Shown piece by piece: positions 41,681 to 49,657 of a stretch of DNA of 64,000 bases. The number at the start of each line of letters is the position of its first letter. Position 1 is the stretch's first letter. The stretch lies in the NCBI GenBank assembly GCA_963734815.1, contig CAVTIH010000002.1, forward strand, positions 868,001-932,000, written 5' to 3'. Origin of the DNA: Palsa-744 sp963734815. Lineage in GTDB: Bacteria; Actinomycetota; Thermoleophilia; Solirubrobacterales; Solirubrobacteraceae. A model generated the notes under the pieces. It worked only from the letters and a program-made list of their open reading frames with translations. It was not told where the DNA came from and did not search any database. The position numbers and the translations under genes were made by a program.

Positions 41681-42277
41681 AACGATCGCAAACGCCGCAC
41701 CGACCAGGCCCTCCGCCGTCAGCGGGGTCAAACCCTCGCCACGCGCACCATCCACGCGACCCTCGTCAACCAGCGCTGCCAGCTGTGCGAGTACCACTTC
41801 GCGGCGCTCCAGCGCCGGCGGGCCGGCACGCAACGCCTGCACCACCCACACCCGCGCCAGCGCCGGCTCACGATCGAAGAACACAAGGATCCCCCACACA
41901 CCCATACGAACCCGCTCCCGCCACGGCAACCCCTCGCTGCCCGCCGCCGAAAGCTCCCCCGTGATCGTGGCGACCAGCTCCTCCAGCACCGCCGCAAAAC
42001 ACTCATCGCGATTGGCGAACATCTGGTAGAACGTCCGCCGCGACAGCCGCGCCCGCCCCGTGATCCGCCCCACCGTCGCCCGCGAATAACCCAACTCATC
42101 AATCGCGCTGACCGCACCGCTCAAGAGCCGCGAGCGCTGAATCTCACCCACCCGCGTCCGCGGCAACACCACATCACCCACACGCCTCGACGCCCTCGCC
42201 ACGCCACCGCCACGCGTACCACGATCAACCGCGGCACTCACGACAACCCCTCCAAGCACAACCGGAGCCCTCCCCAC
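41668..42277 (-). pseudogene. Truncated TetR regulator (module 3)
   Basis: About 203 authentic residues: VGEIQRSRLLSGAVSAIDEL, RARLSRRTFYQMFANRDECF and the ligand domain up to GAAFAIVYSR, collinear with the regulators at 9886 and 30230. It then runs into the surface-protein remnant in the wrong frame, giving about 100 meaningless residues. The second (winged-helix) domain is missing. The N-terminal HTH is undamaged, so a DNA-binding fragment may still be made. Confidence 0.85.
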
Positions 42278-42319
42278 ACGGGGGACGACGGAAGGTCCGT
42301 CAGGACCCGAAGATGAGGA

Positions 42320-42620
42320 GCCCCAGCCCCCGGCGGGCTAGGACAAGAGAGAGAGATGCGACAGCGCCAAGCTGGCGCATCTAGCATCACTCCGCTGAGC
42401 GGACGCGCACATCCCCACTACGTATCTCCCACTCGAAACCACGCTAAACCCCTGCTCCCTCATCCGTTGCGACCCGGTCCCTCTACACCAACCAACACCC
42501 TGCTAAGCGCTTGAAGTCAACCACGGAGCGCGGCGACCCAACCGGATCCTATGTTCGCCAGTCACCCAAGGGGATGACCATGACAAAGCCCACCGTACAC
42601 CACCCCCGCACCCTTGTCAA
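42320..42620 (-). promoter_or_regulatory. Conserved promoter/leader element, copy 3
   Basis: Promoter on the minus strand: TTGACA (42620-42615), 17 bp, TACGGT (42597-42592). The leader holds the GGGGATGACCATGACAAAG block (42569-42587), GAAGTCAACCACGGAGCG (42512-42529), a CGTATCTCCCACTCGAAACC block (42421-42440), hairpin 1 (identical to copy 1), a short CT tract, and hairpin 2 (CCTAGCCC with GGGCTGGG, one G-U pair). The promoter and leader are intact although the genes behind are broken. Confidence 0.7.
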
Positions 42621-42731
42621 TACCCCCACACCACAGCTCCTAACACACAGGTCCCTTCCCGGCAGGCCCGCCGGGAAGGGCGGGGCGCAACCAGCCGAAC
42701 TATCCGCATCCGGCCGGTGTAGGCTGCCTGC

Positions 42732-43712
42732 ATGCCCATAACAGTCGTCGGATCGATCGCCTACGACAGCGTCTCAACGCCGTTCGGCGAGCGCCAGCGG
42801 ATGCTCGGCGGCGCCGCGGTGCACTTCGCGCTGGCCGCCTCCTTCTTTCAGGAGGTGCGCGTCGTCGGGCCGGTTGGGGACGACTTCGGCGAGACAGAGC
42901 TCGACGTGCTGCGCAACCGCGGCGTCGACATCTCCGACGTCGAGCGGATCCCCGGGGGCAAGACCTTCTTCTGGCGCGGCAAGTACGGCTGGGATCTCAA
43001 CTCGCGCGAGACGCTCGACACGCAGCTGGGCGTGTTCGAGGGCTTTCAGCCGAAGCTCTCGGAGAGCTCGCGCTCCAGCGACGTGCTGTTCCTTGCCAAC
43101 ATCCAGCCCGACCTGCAGCGCGAGGTGCGCGCGCAGATGCCGCGCGCGCGGTTTGTCGCGCTCGACTCGATGAACCTGTGGATCGAAGCGGCGCGCGAGT
43201 CGCTGATGAAGGCGATCGCGGAGTGCGACTGCCTGATCCTCAACGACTCCGAGCTGCGCCAGCTCACCGACAAAGCCTCGCTGTACGCAGCCGCGCGCGA
43301 GGTGCTCTCGTGGGCCTCCTCGCCCCCCAATGGCGGTCCTGAGACCTCGACACGGCGCGGGCCACGGGTGATCGTCGCCAAGCAGGGCGAGTACGGCGCC
43401 GCGCTGGTCACCGCCGACGGCTTCTTCTCCTTGCCCGCCTTCCCGCTGGAGTCGGTGGTCGACCCCACCGGCGCGGGTGACACGTTCGCGGGCGGCTTCG
43501 TCGGCTACATCGCCGCCCACATCGAGGAGGAGATCACCGACGAGCTGCTGCGCCAGGCGATGGCGCACGGCACCGCGCTGGCCTCGTTCAACGTCGAAGA
43601 GTTCGGCACCCACCGGGTCGAGAGCCTCGCGGGAGCCGAGATCGTCGCGCGCGTGCGCCAGCTGCGCGAGTTCACGCAGTTCTCGGCCGCGGCCGTGCCG
43701 CTGGGGGAGTGA
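42732..43712 (+). CDS. PfkB-family sugar/nucleoside kinase
   Basis: A 326-residue ribokinase-like enzyme: MPITVVGSIAYDSVSTPFGE, RMLGGAAVHFALAASFF (first PfkB signature region) and DPTGAGDTFAGGFVGYIA (second signature with the catalytic Asp in GAGD). N-E-x-E-like region is LILNDSELRQL. Substrate is not clear: sugar, adenosine or aminoimidazole riboside are possible. Plus strand, own promoter probably in the 110 bases shared back-to-back with module 3. Confidence 0.88.
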   Translation: MPITVVGSIAYDSVSTPFGERQRMLGGAAVHFALAASFFQEVRVVGPVGDDFGETELDVLRNRGVDISDVERIPGGKTFFWRGKYGWDLNSRETLDTQLGVFEGFQPKLSESSRSSDVLFLANIQPDLQREVRAQMPRARFVALDSMNLWIEAARESLMKAIAECDCLILNDSELRQLTDKASLYAAAREVLSWASSPPNGGPETSTRRGPRVIVAKQGEYGAALVTADGFFSLPAFPLESVVDPTGAGDTFAGGFVGYIAAHIEEEITDELLRQAMAHGTALASFNVEEFGTHRVESLAGAEIVARVRQLREFTQFSAAAVPLGE

Positions 43713-43763
43713 CCCTGTTCTCCGGCCCCGGGCAAACCGAGGCGCGACAGGGTGTTGCTTATA

Positions 43764-43816
43764 ACTTTTTGGACCCCAACCACTTCATTTTGTAAAGTGG
43801 TTGGGGTCCAAAAAGT
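43764..43816. repeat. 22-bp perfect inverted repeat
   Basis: Arms 43764-43785 and 43795-43816 are perfectly complementary over 22 bp with a 9-base AT-rich loop. The arms begin with ACTTTTTGG and end with CCAAAAAGT, so the T run is at the 5' foot and the A run at the 3' foot, the reverse of an intrinsic terminator on either strand. AT-rich compared with its surroundings. Possibly a tiny transposon-like element or a protein-binding cruciform. Confidence 0.85.
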
Positions 43817-43886
43817 ACAGTCCATGCCTCCCCGCCCAAATCGGCATTAGCCCAGGGCCAAGATCGGTAGTACGATCGGATGTGGC

Positions 43887-44171
43887 GTGGATGCCTGGAC
43901 CTTCATCTGGCTGATGTTCATCCTGAAGATCCCGATCGTCGGGCTCTTCCTGATCGTGCGCTGGGCGGTCCGCCAGGGGCCGGAGGTGGCATCCGACGAG
44001 GAGGGCGGCATCGGCCCCGTCCCGCGCCCGCATCATCCGAGTCATCCCCGCCACCCGCGCCCCCGCCTGCCACGTCAGCCACGCCGCGGACCCCATCGCG
44101 GCGCCTCCACGCTGCCCGCGCCGCCACGGATCCGCGCCGTCGCCGCGCGCGGGCGTCTCACGGCGCACTGA
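43887..44171 (+). CDS. Small single-pass membrane protein
   Basis: A 94-residue protein, GTG start. MDAWTFIWLMFILKIPIVGL followed by FLIVRWAV is one transmembrane helix; the rest is a Pro/His/Arg-rich cytosolic tail (PRPHHPSHPRHPRPRLPRQP). The family is known in actinobacteria only as a small hypothetical protein. It lies about 130 bases before the dCTP deaminase gene on the same strand. Confidence 0.65.
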   Translation: MDAWTFIWLMFILKIPIVGLFLIVRWAVRQGPEVASDEEGGIGPVPRPHHPSHPRHPRPRLPRQPRRGPHRGASTLPAPPRIRAVAARGRLTAH

Positions 44172-44300
44172 GCGTTGCGGCGCCGCGCGGCAACCGCGGA
44201 GCCTGCGAAAATCTCCGCGGTGACTCCCTCCGACCCCGATCGCCGCTTTGCCTCCCCCGTCGACCGGGGCTTTGCCTCTCCCGTTCCCGACCCCGCCTCG

Positions 44301-44858
44301 GTGCTCTCCGACGGCACGATCGTCCGCCTCGTCGAAGAGGGCCGCATCGCGATCGACCCGTGGGACGCGGCGCTCGTGCAGCCGGCCAGCGTGGACCTGC
44401 GCCTGGGCGACTCCTTCAGGGTCTTCCACAACCACAGGATCACCGCGATCGACCTGCGCGACCCCCCGCGCGGGCTCACCGAGCAGGTCACCCCCCCGGA
44501 GGGCGAGCCGTTCGTGATCCACCCGGGGGAGTTCTGCCTCGGCCGAACGCTCGAGCACGTAGAGCTCCCCGACGACATCGTGGCCCGGATCGAGGGCAAG
44601 AGCTCGCTGGGACGCCTGGGGCTGATCGTGCACGCCACCGCCGGCTTCTGCGACCCCGGCTGGAAGGGCACGCTGACGCTCGAGCTCAACAACCTCACGC
44701 GCGTGCCGATCAAGCTCTACCCCGGCCTGCCGATCGCGCAGCTGTCGTTCATGACGCTCGACGCCCCCGCCCTGCGGCCCTACGGCCACGCCGAGCTCGG
44801 CAGCCACTACCAGGGGCAGGTCGAGGCCACCGAGAGCCGCTACGGTGGAAGCAGCTGA
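44301..44858 (+). CDS. dcd: dCTP deaminase
   Basis: A 185-residue enzyme from GTG 44301: LSDGTIVRLVEEGRIAIDPW, LVQPASVDLRLGDSFRVF, HPGEFCLGRTLE, GKSSLGRLGLIVHATAGFCD and PGWKGTLTLEL. The catalytic Glu lies in the last motif and the nucleotide loop is GKSSLGR. It resembles the mycobacterial enzyme, which also acts as dUTPase, giving dUMP for thymidylate synthesis; that bifunctionality is inference. An in-frame GTG at 44220 would add 27 residues with an internal repeat; 44301 matches the family N-terminus. Confidence 0.9.
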   Translation: MLSDGTIVRLVEEGRIAIDPWDAALVQPASVDLRLGDSFRVFHNHRITAIDLRDPPRGLTEQVTPPEGEPFVIHPGEFCLGRTLEHVELPDDIVARIEGKSSLGRLGLIVHATAGFCDPGWKGTLTLELNNLTRVPIKLYPGLPIAQLSFMTLDAPALRPYGHAELGSHYQGQVEATESRYGGSS

Positions 44859-44868
44859 CCGGCACCCG

Positions 44869-44916
44869 CGGAGCGGCGGCAAACCGGCTTGACGGAGCGG
44901 CGGCAAACCGGCTTGA
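44869..44916. repeat. Tandem duplication of 24 bp before gltA
   Basis: Two exact adjacent copies (44869-44892 and 44893-44916) beginning CGGAGCGGCGGCAAACC and ending GGCTTGA. They lie between dcd and the citrate synthase gene, just upstream of a CATAAT string at about 44921. A recent slippage duplication; it could alter the promoter of the citrate synthase gene. Confidence 0.85.
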
Positions 44917-44970
44917 GTTGCCTCATAATCGGGCAAAAGATCTCTGGACGGCCGAACAGGAGAAGCCAAA

Positions 44971-46326
44971 ATGAGTACGGAGACGGCGGACACGCAGGGC
45001 GGGGCCACGGGCCACAGCACGGGCGGTAACGGCGCCACGCCCGCACAGACGCTGACGGTGACCGACAACCGCACCGGGCGCATCTATGAGCTGCCGGTCA
45101 CCGACGGCACCGTCCGCGCGATGGACCTCCGGCAGGTCAAGACCGACGAGCAGGACTTCGGGCTGATGGTTTACGACCCGGCGTACATGAACACCGCCTC
45201 GTGCCGCAGCTCGATCACCTACATCGACGGCGACGCCGGCATCCTGCAGCACCACGGCTACCCGATCGAGCAGCTGTGCGAGCACTCCACCTACCTGGAG
45301 GTCGCCTACCTGCTGATCAACGGCAAGCTCCCGACGCAGACGGAGCTGACGGGCTGGGTGGAAGAGATCACGATCCACACGTTCGTGCACGAGAACGTCA
45401 AGGACTTCATGCAGGGCTTCCGCTACGACGCCAACCCGATGGGCATGCTCGTGGCCTCCGTGGGCGCGCTGTCGACGTTCTACCCCGACGCCAACCAGAT
45501 CCACGATGAGCGCGTCCGCGCAATGCAGATCATCCGGCTGCTGGCGAAGATGCCGACGCTGGCCGCGTTCGCGTTCCGCCACAACATGGGCCAGCCGTAC
45601 GTGTACCCCGACAACGACCTCTCCTACGCGGGCAACTTCCTCGGGATGATGTACAAAATGACCGAGCTTAAATACGAGCCCGATCCCCGCTTGGAGCGCG
45701 CGCTGGACGTGCTGTTCATCCTGCACGCCGACCACGAACAGAACGCCTCCACCAGCGCCGTGCGCTCGGTCGGCTCCACCCAGGTCGACCCCTATTCCGC
45801 CGTCGCCGCCGGCGTGGCCGCGCTGTACGGGCCGCTGCACGGCGGTGCCAACGAGGCCGCGCTGCGGATGCTGTCGAGAATCGGCACGGTCCAGAACATC
45901 CCCGACTTCCTCGAGGGCGTGAAGGCCGGCAACGAGCGGCTGATGGGGTTTGGGCACCGCGTCTACAAGAACTACGACCCCCGCGCGCGAATCATCCGCA
46001 AACACCTCGACGACGTGTTCGAGGTGCGCGGCAAGAGCCCGCTGCTGGACGTCGCCACCGAGCTCGAGAAGCGCGCGCTGGACGACGACTACTTCACCTC
46101 GCGCAAGCTCTACCCCAACGTGGATTTCTACTCCGGCCTGATCTACGAGGCGCTCGGCCTGCCCGTGGCAATGTTCCCGGTGATGTTCGCGATCGGACGC
46201 ACCTCCGGGTGGATCGCACAGTGGAAGGAGATGGTCGGGGACTCCGAGCAGAAGATCGCCCGTCCCCGCCAGATCTACACCGGAGAGCGCGACAGAGACT
46301 ACGTGCCGGTGGCGCAGCGCGGCTGA
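44971..46326 (+). CDS. gltA: Citrate synthase
   Basis: A 451-residue type II-like citrate synthase: SITYIDGDAGILQHHGYPIE, LHADHEQNASTS (first catalytic His), LYGPLHGGANEAAL (second His), FGHRVYKNYDPRARI, NVDFYSGLIY (catalytic Asp) and RPRQIYTGERDRDYVP (CoA/oxaloacetate Arg). The N-terminal 30 residues are low complexity. AACAGGAGAAG ribosome binding site 7 bases before ATG. It condenses acetyl-CoA with oxaloacetate at entry to the TCA cycle. Confidence 0.96.
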   Translation: MSTETADTQGGATGHSTGGNGATPAQTLTVTDNRTGRIYELPVTDGTVRAMDLRQVKTDEQDFGLMVYDPAYMNTASCRSSITYIDGDAGILQHHGYPIEQLCEHSTYLEVAYLLINGKLPTQTELTGWVEEITIHTFVHENVKDFMQGFRYDANPMGMLVASVGALSTFYPDANQIHDERVRAMQIIRLLAKMPTLAAFAFRHNMGQPYVYPDNDLSYAGNFLGMMYKMTELKYEPDPRLERALDVLFILHADHEQNASTSAVRSVGSTQVDPYSAVAAGVAALYGPLHGGANEAALRMLSRIGTVQNIPDFLEGVKAGNERLMGFGHRVYKNYDPRARIIRKHLDDVFEVRGKSPLLDVATELEKRALDDDYFTSRKLYPNVDFYSGLIYEALGLPVAMFPVMFAIGRTSGWIAQWKEMVGDSEQKIARPRQIYTGERDRDYVPVAQRG

Positions 46327-46417
46327 TGGTGCCGTTCCGTCTGCCACTCGTTCGTTTCAGAGTTCGCGGACCTTTGTAAAGATCGCTCGAGAACCTTTCA
46401 AAGCTACGGCGTTTGAC

Positions 46418-46482
46418 TGGAGGTTGTTTGACAACCTCCAATGAGATGGTGGTCAGATTGGAGGTTGTTTGATAACCTCCAA
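46418..46482. promoter_or_regulatory. Paired operator palindromes upstream of fic
   Basis: Two near-identical sites, 46418-46440 and 46458-46482, each TGGAGGTT-7 bases-AACCTCCA, 41 bp apart (about four helical turns). The first contains TTGACA, a possible -35 box. They lie 15-80 bases before the fic ATG and suggest cooperative binding by a dimeric regulator, possibly the HTH-like C-terminus of Fic itself. Confidence 0.75.
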
Positions 46483-46496
46483 TTCAAGGTCCGATC

Positions 46497-47774
46497 ATGT
46501 CGAAGGTTATAAAGCGCCGCTGGCACAGCGATATCGGCGGCTATGGGCTGCCACGCAAAGACACGCGCTCATGCAATTACGAGGCCTACCTCCCCGATCC
46601 CCTGATCGGTAGGCAATTCGTTTTCGAAGGGGACGTTGCGGCGGATATAGCCGACGCGGAAGCCGCGATCGCCCGGATGAACACAGAAGCGACGGCGCTC
46701 GTGGATACGGAGGCGCTCGCCCGCATCCTGTTGCGCGCGGAGTCGGCGGCCTCGTCCCGCATCGAGGGTCTCGAGGTCGGGGCCAGACGCCTACTGCGGG
46801 CCGAGGCCGAGCGCTCGCTGCATCAGTCACCCTCCGACATCACCGCGACAGAGGTGCTTGGCAACATCGACGCCATGGTCTACGGCATCGAGCGCGCTGG
46901 AGAGTGCAGGGAGATCACCGTGGATTTGCTGCTCGAGATTCACCGGCGCCTGCTGAAGGGAACACATCTCGATGCCCACGCGGGGCGAGTACGCGAGACC
47001 CAAAACTGGATCGGCGGCAGCGACTACAACCCCTGCTCGGCCGCCTACGTTCCCCCGCCCCCCGAGCACGTCTCAGGGCTCCTCGACGACCTGTGCGCCT
47101 TCTGCAACACCGACGAGCTTCCCGCCGTCGCCCAGGCGGCGATCGCGCACGCGCAGTTCGAGACCATCCATCCATTCGTGGACGGCAACGGCAGGGCGGG
47201 ACGCGCCCTCATCCATCTCGTCCTGCGCCGCCGGGGATTGGCACCGCGCGTTCTGGCTCCTATCTCGCTTGTGCTTGCCACCCAGGCTCGCACGTATGTC
47301 GACGGACTCACCCAGTACCGCCACATCGGCTTGCCGACGTCGCGTAGGGCAGTCCAAGGAGCGAACAGATGGGTCGCCCGTTTTGCTGGCGCCTGCACGC
47401 GCTGCGCGTCGGACGCCACCGCGTTCCAAGCTCGCGCCGAGCAGTTGGAGGCGCAGTGGCGCGAACGACTGGGCCGGATCCGCGCGAACTCGGCGACCGA
47501 CGTGCTGCTGCACAGCCTGCCCGGAGCGCCGATTCTCACGGTGCACAGTGCCGAAGCCCTAATCGACCGCACCTTCAAGCCAACACACACCGCCATCGGA
47601 CGACTGGTCGAGGCAGGCATCCTGCGACCCATCACAATCACCAAGCGCAATCGAGCCTACGAGGCACCCGAGATCATCGAGGCATTCACTGCCCTGGAGC
47701 GCCAACTTGCCAGCCCGGCGGGCGACACCCGTGCCGCGCGTCCGGTCCGCCCAGTGCCCTACAGGCCAAAGTGA
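46497..47774 (+). CDS. Fic-domain AMP-transferase
   Basis: A 425-residue class II-type Fic protein. Active-site motif HPFVDGNGRAGR starts at His225. An N-terminal inhibitory motif SSRIEG (Glu90) should block the ATP pocket until relieved. The C-terminal 90 residues (TVHSAEALIDRTFKPTHTAI, RLVEAGILRPIT) look like a winged helix. Fic enzymes AMPylate target proteins or act as TA-like toxins. ATG 46497; no upstream antitoxin gene, so inhibition is intramolecular. Confidence 0.92.
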   Translation: MSKVIKRRWHSDIGGYGLPRKDTRSCNYEAYLPDPLIGRQFVFEGDVAADIADAEAAIARMNTEATALVDTEALARILLRAESAASSRIEGLEVGARRLLRAEAERSLHQSPSDITATEVLGNIDAMVYGIERAGECREITVDLLLEIHRRLLKGTHLDAHAGRVRETQNWIGGSDYNPCSAAYVPPPPEHVSGLLDDLCAFCNTDELPAVAQAAIAHAQFETIHPFVDGNGRAGRALIHLVLRRRGLAPRVLAPISLVLATQARTYVDGLTQYRHIGLPTSRRAVQGANRWVARFAGACTRCASDATAFQARAEQLEAQWRERLGRIRANSATDVLLHSLPGAPILTVHSAEALIDRTFKPTHTAIGRLVEAGILRPITITKRNRAYEAPEIIEAFTALERQLASPAGDTRAARPVRPVPYRPK

Positions 47775-47789
47775 GAAGACGCATCAGCC

Positions 47790-48476
47790 CTACAGCACCA
47801 ACGTCCCCCCATGCCGGCGCAACCACTCGCGATCCTCGCGCCAGCGGGGCCAGCGGCGCTCGACGAGCGCCCAGAACCGAGGCGAGTGGTCGAGGATCTC
47901 AAGGTGGCAAACCTCGTGCCAGACGACGTAGTCGAGCACGCTGTCGGGCGCCATCATCAGGCGCCAGTTGAAGCTCATCCCCCCCTTCGCCGAGCACGAT
48001 GCCCAGCGCGAGCGCTGGGCACGGATCGAAAGACCGCTGTAGGGGGTGCCCGCCAGCGCGCTCGCGCGATCCAGCCGCGCGCCGATCTCCGCGCGCGCGG
48101 CACGGCGGTAGAAGCGCTCGAGCGCCGGCCGCGGATCGTCCGCCGGCACCAGCAACCGCTCGCCGCGGCGGTGTACGCGTGTGCGGCCCGGCTGCGCCAC
48201 CAGCGCCAGCGGCTCTCCCAGATAGGGGACCGTGGCGCCGCGCTCGGCGATGCGCGCGAGCGTCTGGTGGGCCTCGTGCAGCCGCCGCTCGATCCACGGG
48301 CGCAGCTCCTGCACGGCGGCGGCGGCCGCCCGCTCGGAGGCCCGCGCCGGCAGCACCACCTCGACGCCCGTGTGGGCGTGCACGTTGACCCGCACTCGGC
48401 GCGCGCGGGTGGAGCGGCGGATCGTGTAGGGGATGTCGGACACCGCACCGTAGGGTACGCGGGCCGGCGGGTGCAT
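47790..48476 (-). CDS. YgjP-like zinc metallopeptidase (DUF45)
   Basis: A 228-residue protein: IPYTIRRSTRARRVRVNV, SRWASCSAKGGMSFNWRLM and WHEVCHLEILDHSPRFW, with zinc ligands His187, Glu188 (catalytic), His191 and His197. This is the WLSS-like/HExxH pattern of the YgjP (M48-like) group. ATG 48476; longer upstream reading overlaps the divergent gene at 48489. Start codons of the two genes are 12 bases apart, so they share a promoter region. Substrate unknown. Confidence 0.87.
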   Translation of the reverse strand: MHPPARVPYGAVSDIPYTIRRSTRARRVRVNVHAHTGVEVVLPARASERAAAAAVQELRPWIERRLHEAHQTLARIAERGATVPYLGEPLALVAQPGRTRVHRRGERLLVPADDPRPALERFYRRAARAEIGARLDRASALAGTPYSGLSIRAQRSRWASCSAKGGMSFNWRLMMAPDSVLDYVVWHEVCHLEILDHSPRFWALVERRWPRWREDREWLRRHGGTLVL

Positions 48477-48488
48477 AATCCGAGCCGC

Positions 48489-48767
48489 GTGCCACGCTCG
48501 ATCGTCAAGCTCCCCCGCGAGGTGCGCGGGCCATACGAGGTGTACCTCAACGGGGTGCGCCAGGAGCTCGGCGCCGATTACGTCGTCAAGAACGGCGCGC
48601 TGGTGTTCGAGCAGGAGCTGCGCAAGGACCACATCAGCGGCTGGCGCTGGCTGCTGGGCGCCTGGGGCGTGGGCACCTACCGCCAGAACGACTCCGTGGA
48701 CGTGCGCTACGAGGCGCCCGACGGCTCGCCGCGCGTGGCGGAGGGGCTGGAGATCGAGCTGGGGTGA
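48489..48767 (+). CDS. Conserved small protein, unknown function
   Basis: A 92-residue protein from GTG 48489: SIVKLPREVRGPYEVYLNGV, ADYVVKNGALVFEQEL, WLLGAWGVGTYRQNDSVDV. The pattern of short beta strands and the NGVRQELGADY turn suggest a compact beta fold. No signal peptide. Divergent from the YgjP-like gene; its 3' end overlaps the convergent metF gene by 61 bases. I do not recognise a named family. Confidence 0.7.
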   Translation: MPRSIVKLPREVRGPYEVYLNGVRQELGADYVVKNGALVFEQELRKDHISGWRWLLGAWGVGTYRQNDSVDVRYEAPDGSPRVAEGLEIELG

Positions 48768-49651
48768 GTGACCTGCTCCCACGGCCGCGCCAGCTTCAAC
48801 GCGCTGAGGATCGCGCGCGTGGCGGGGGAGCGGTTGAGCGTGTAGAAATGGATGCCGGGGGCGCCGCCGGCGAGCAGCTCGGCGCACTGCAGCGTGGCGT
48901 AGGCCACGCCGAAGTCAAGCACCGCCTCGGGGTCCTCGCCGCGTGCGTGCAGCTCACGACGCAGGCCGTCGGGGATCGAGGAGCCGCATAGCTTGGCCAT
49001 GCGCTCCACCTGGCCTACGTGGGTGATCGGCATGATGCCCGGGATGATCGGCACCTCGATCCCGGCCGCACGGGCGCGCGCGATGAAGTCTAAGTACACA
49101 GCGTTGTCGAAGAACAGTTGCGTGATCAAGAAGTCCACGCCCGCGCGCACCTTCTCGCCGAGGTGTTCGAGGTCGGTTTCGGGGCTTACCGCGTGGATGT
49201 GGGTCTCGGGGAAGCAGGCAGCGCCGATCGCGAATGGGTAGCCGCCGGCGATCAGCTCGACCAGTTCGCGTGAGTACTCGAGACCCCCCTCCGTCTTCCT
49301 CCACGCCTCCTCACCCGCCGGTGGATCGCCGCGCAGCGCGAGTACGTTGTCGATGCCCGCCTCATGCATCTCGGCGAGCGTCGCCTGCAGCTCCGGCACG
49401 GTCGCGCCCACGCACGTGAAGTGCGCCATCGCCTCCAGGTCGTACACCTCGCGAATCCGCTTGACGATCTCGATCGTTTTCTCCCTAGTGGAGCCGCCCG
49501 CGCCGTAGGTGACCGACACGAACGAGGGCTCGAGCTCGCGCAGCTCCCCGAGCGCCGCGTACAGGTTGCGCTCCCCCTGCTCGGTCTTGGGGGGGAAGAA
49601 CTCGAAGGAGAAGACGGGGCCGTCGTCGTGGAGTAGCGTGTCGATGCGCAT
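48707..49651 (-). CDS. metF: Methylenetetrahydrofolate reductase
   Basis: A 314-residue flavoprotein: FSFEFFPPKTEQGERNL (with the catalytic Glu of FEFFPPK), VTYGAGGSTREKT, HFTCVGAT, NVLALRGDPP, DFLITQLFFDN and PIIPGIMPI. All core MTHFR motifs are present. It reduces 5,10-methylene-THF to 5-methyl-THF for methionine synthesis. The last 30 residues are Ser-rich and overlap the convergent gene at 48489-48767. It lies 6 bases downstream of the beta-lactamase-fold gene on the same strand. Confidence 0.94.
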   Translation of the reverse strand: MRIDTLLHDDGPVFSFEFFPPKTEQGERNLYAALGELRELEPSFVSVTYGAGGSTREKTIEIVKRIREVYDLEAMAHFTCVGATVPELQATLAEMHEAGIDNVLALRGDPPAGEEAWRKTEGGLEYSRELVELIAGGYPFAIGAACFPETHIHAVSPETDLEHLGEKVRAGVDFLITQLFFDNAVYLDFIARARAAGIEVPIIPGIMPITHVGQVERMAKLCGSSIPDGLRRELHARGEDPEAVLDFGVAYATLQCAELLAGGAPGIHFYTLNRSPATRAILSALKLARPWEQVTHPSSISSPSATRGEPSGAS

Positions 49652-49657
49652 CGCCGC

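Noticed and set aside
43764..43816. Bidirectional intrinsic terminator
   Set aside because: The A and T runs are on the wrong sides of the stem for either strand, so this label was not used.
43785..45083. A 432-codon minus-strand frame between the kinase and citrate synthase
   Set aside because: Antisense to dCTP deaminase and the small membrane protein; no coherent domain.
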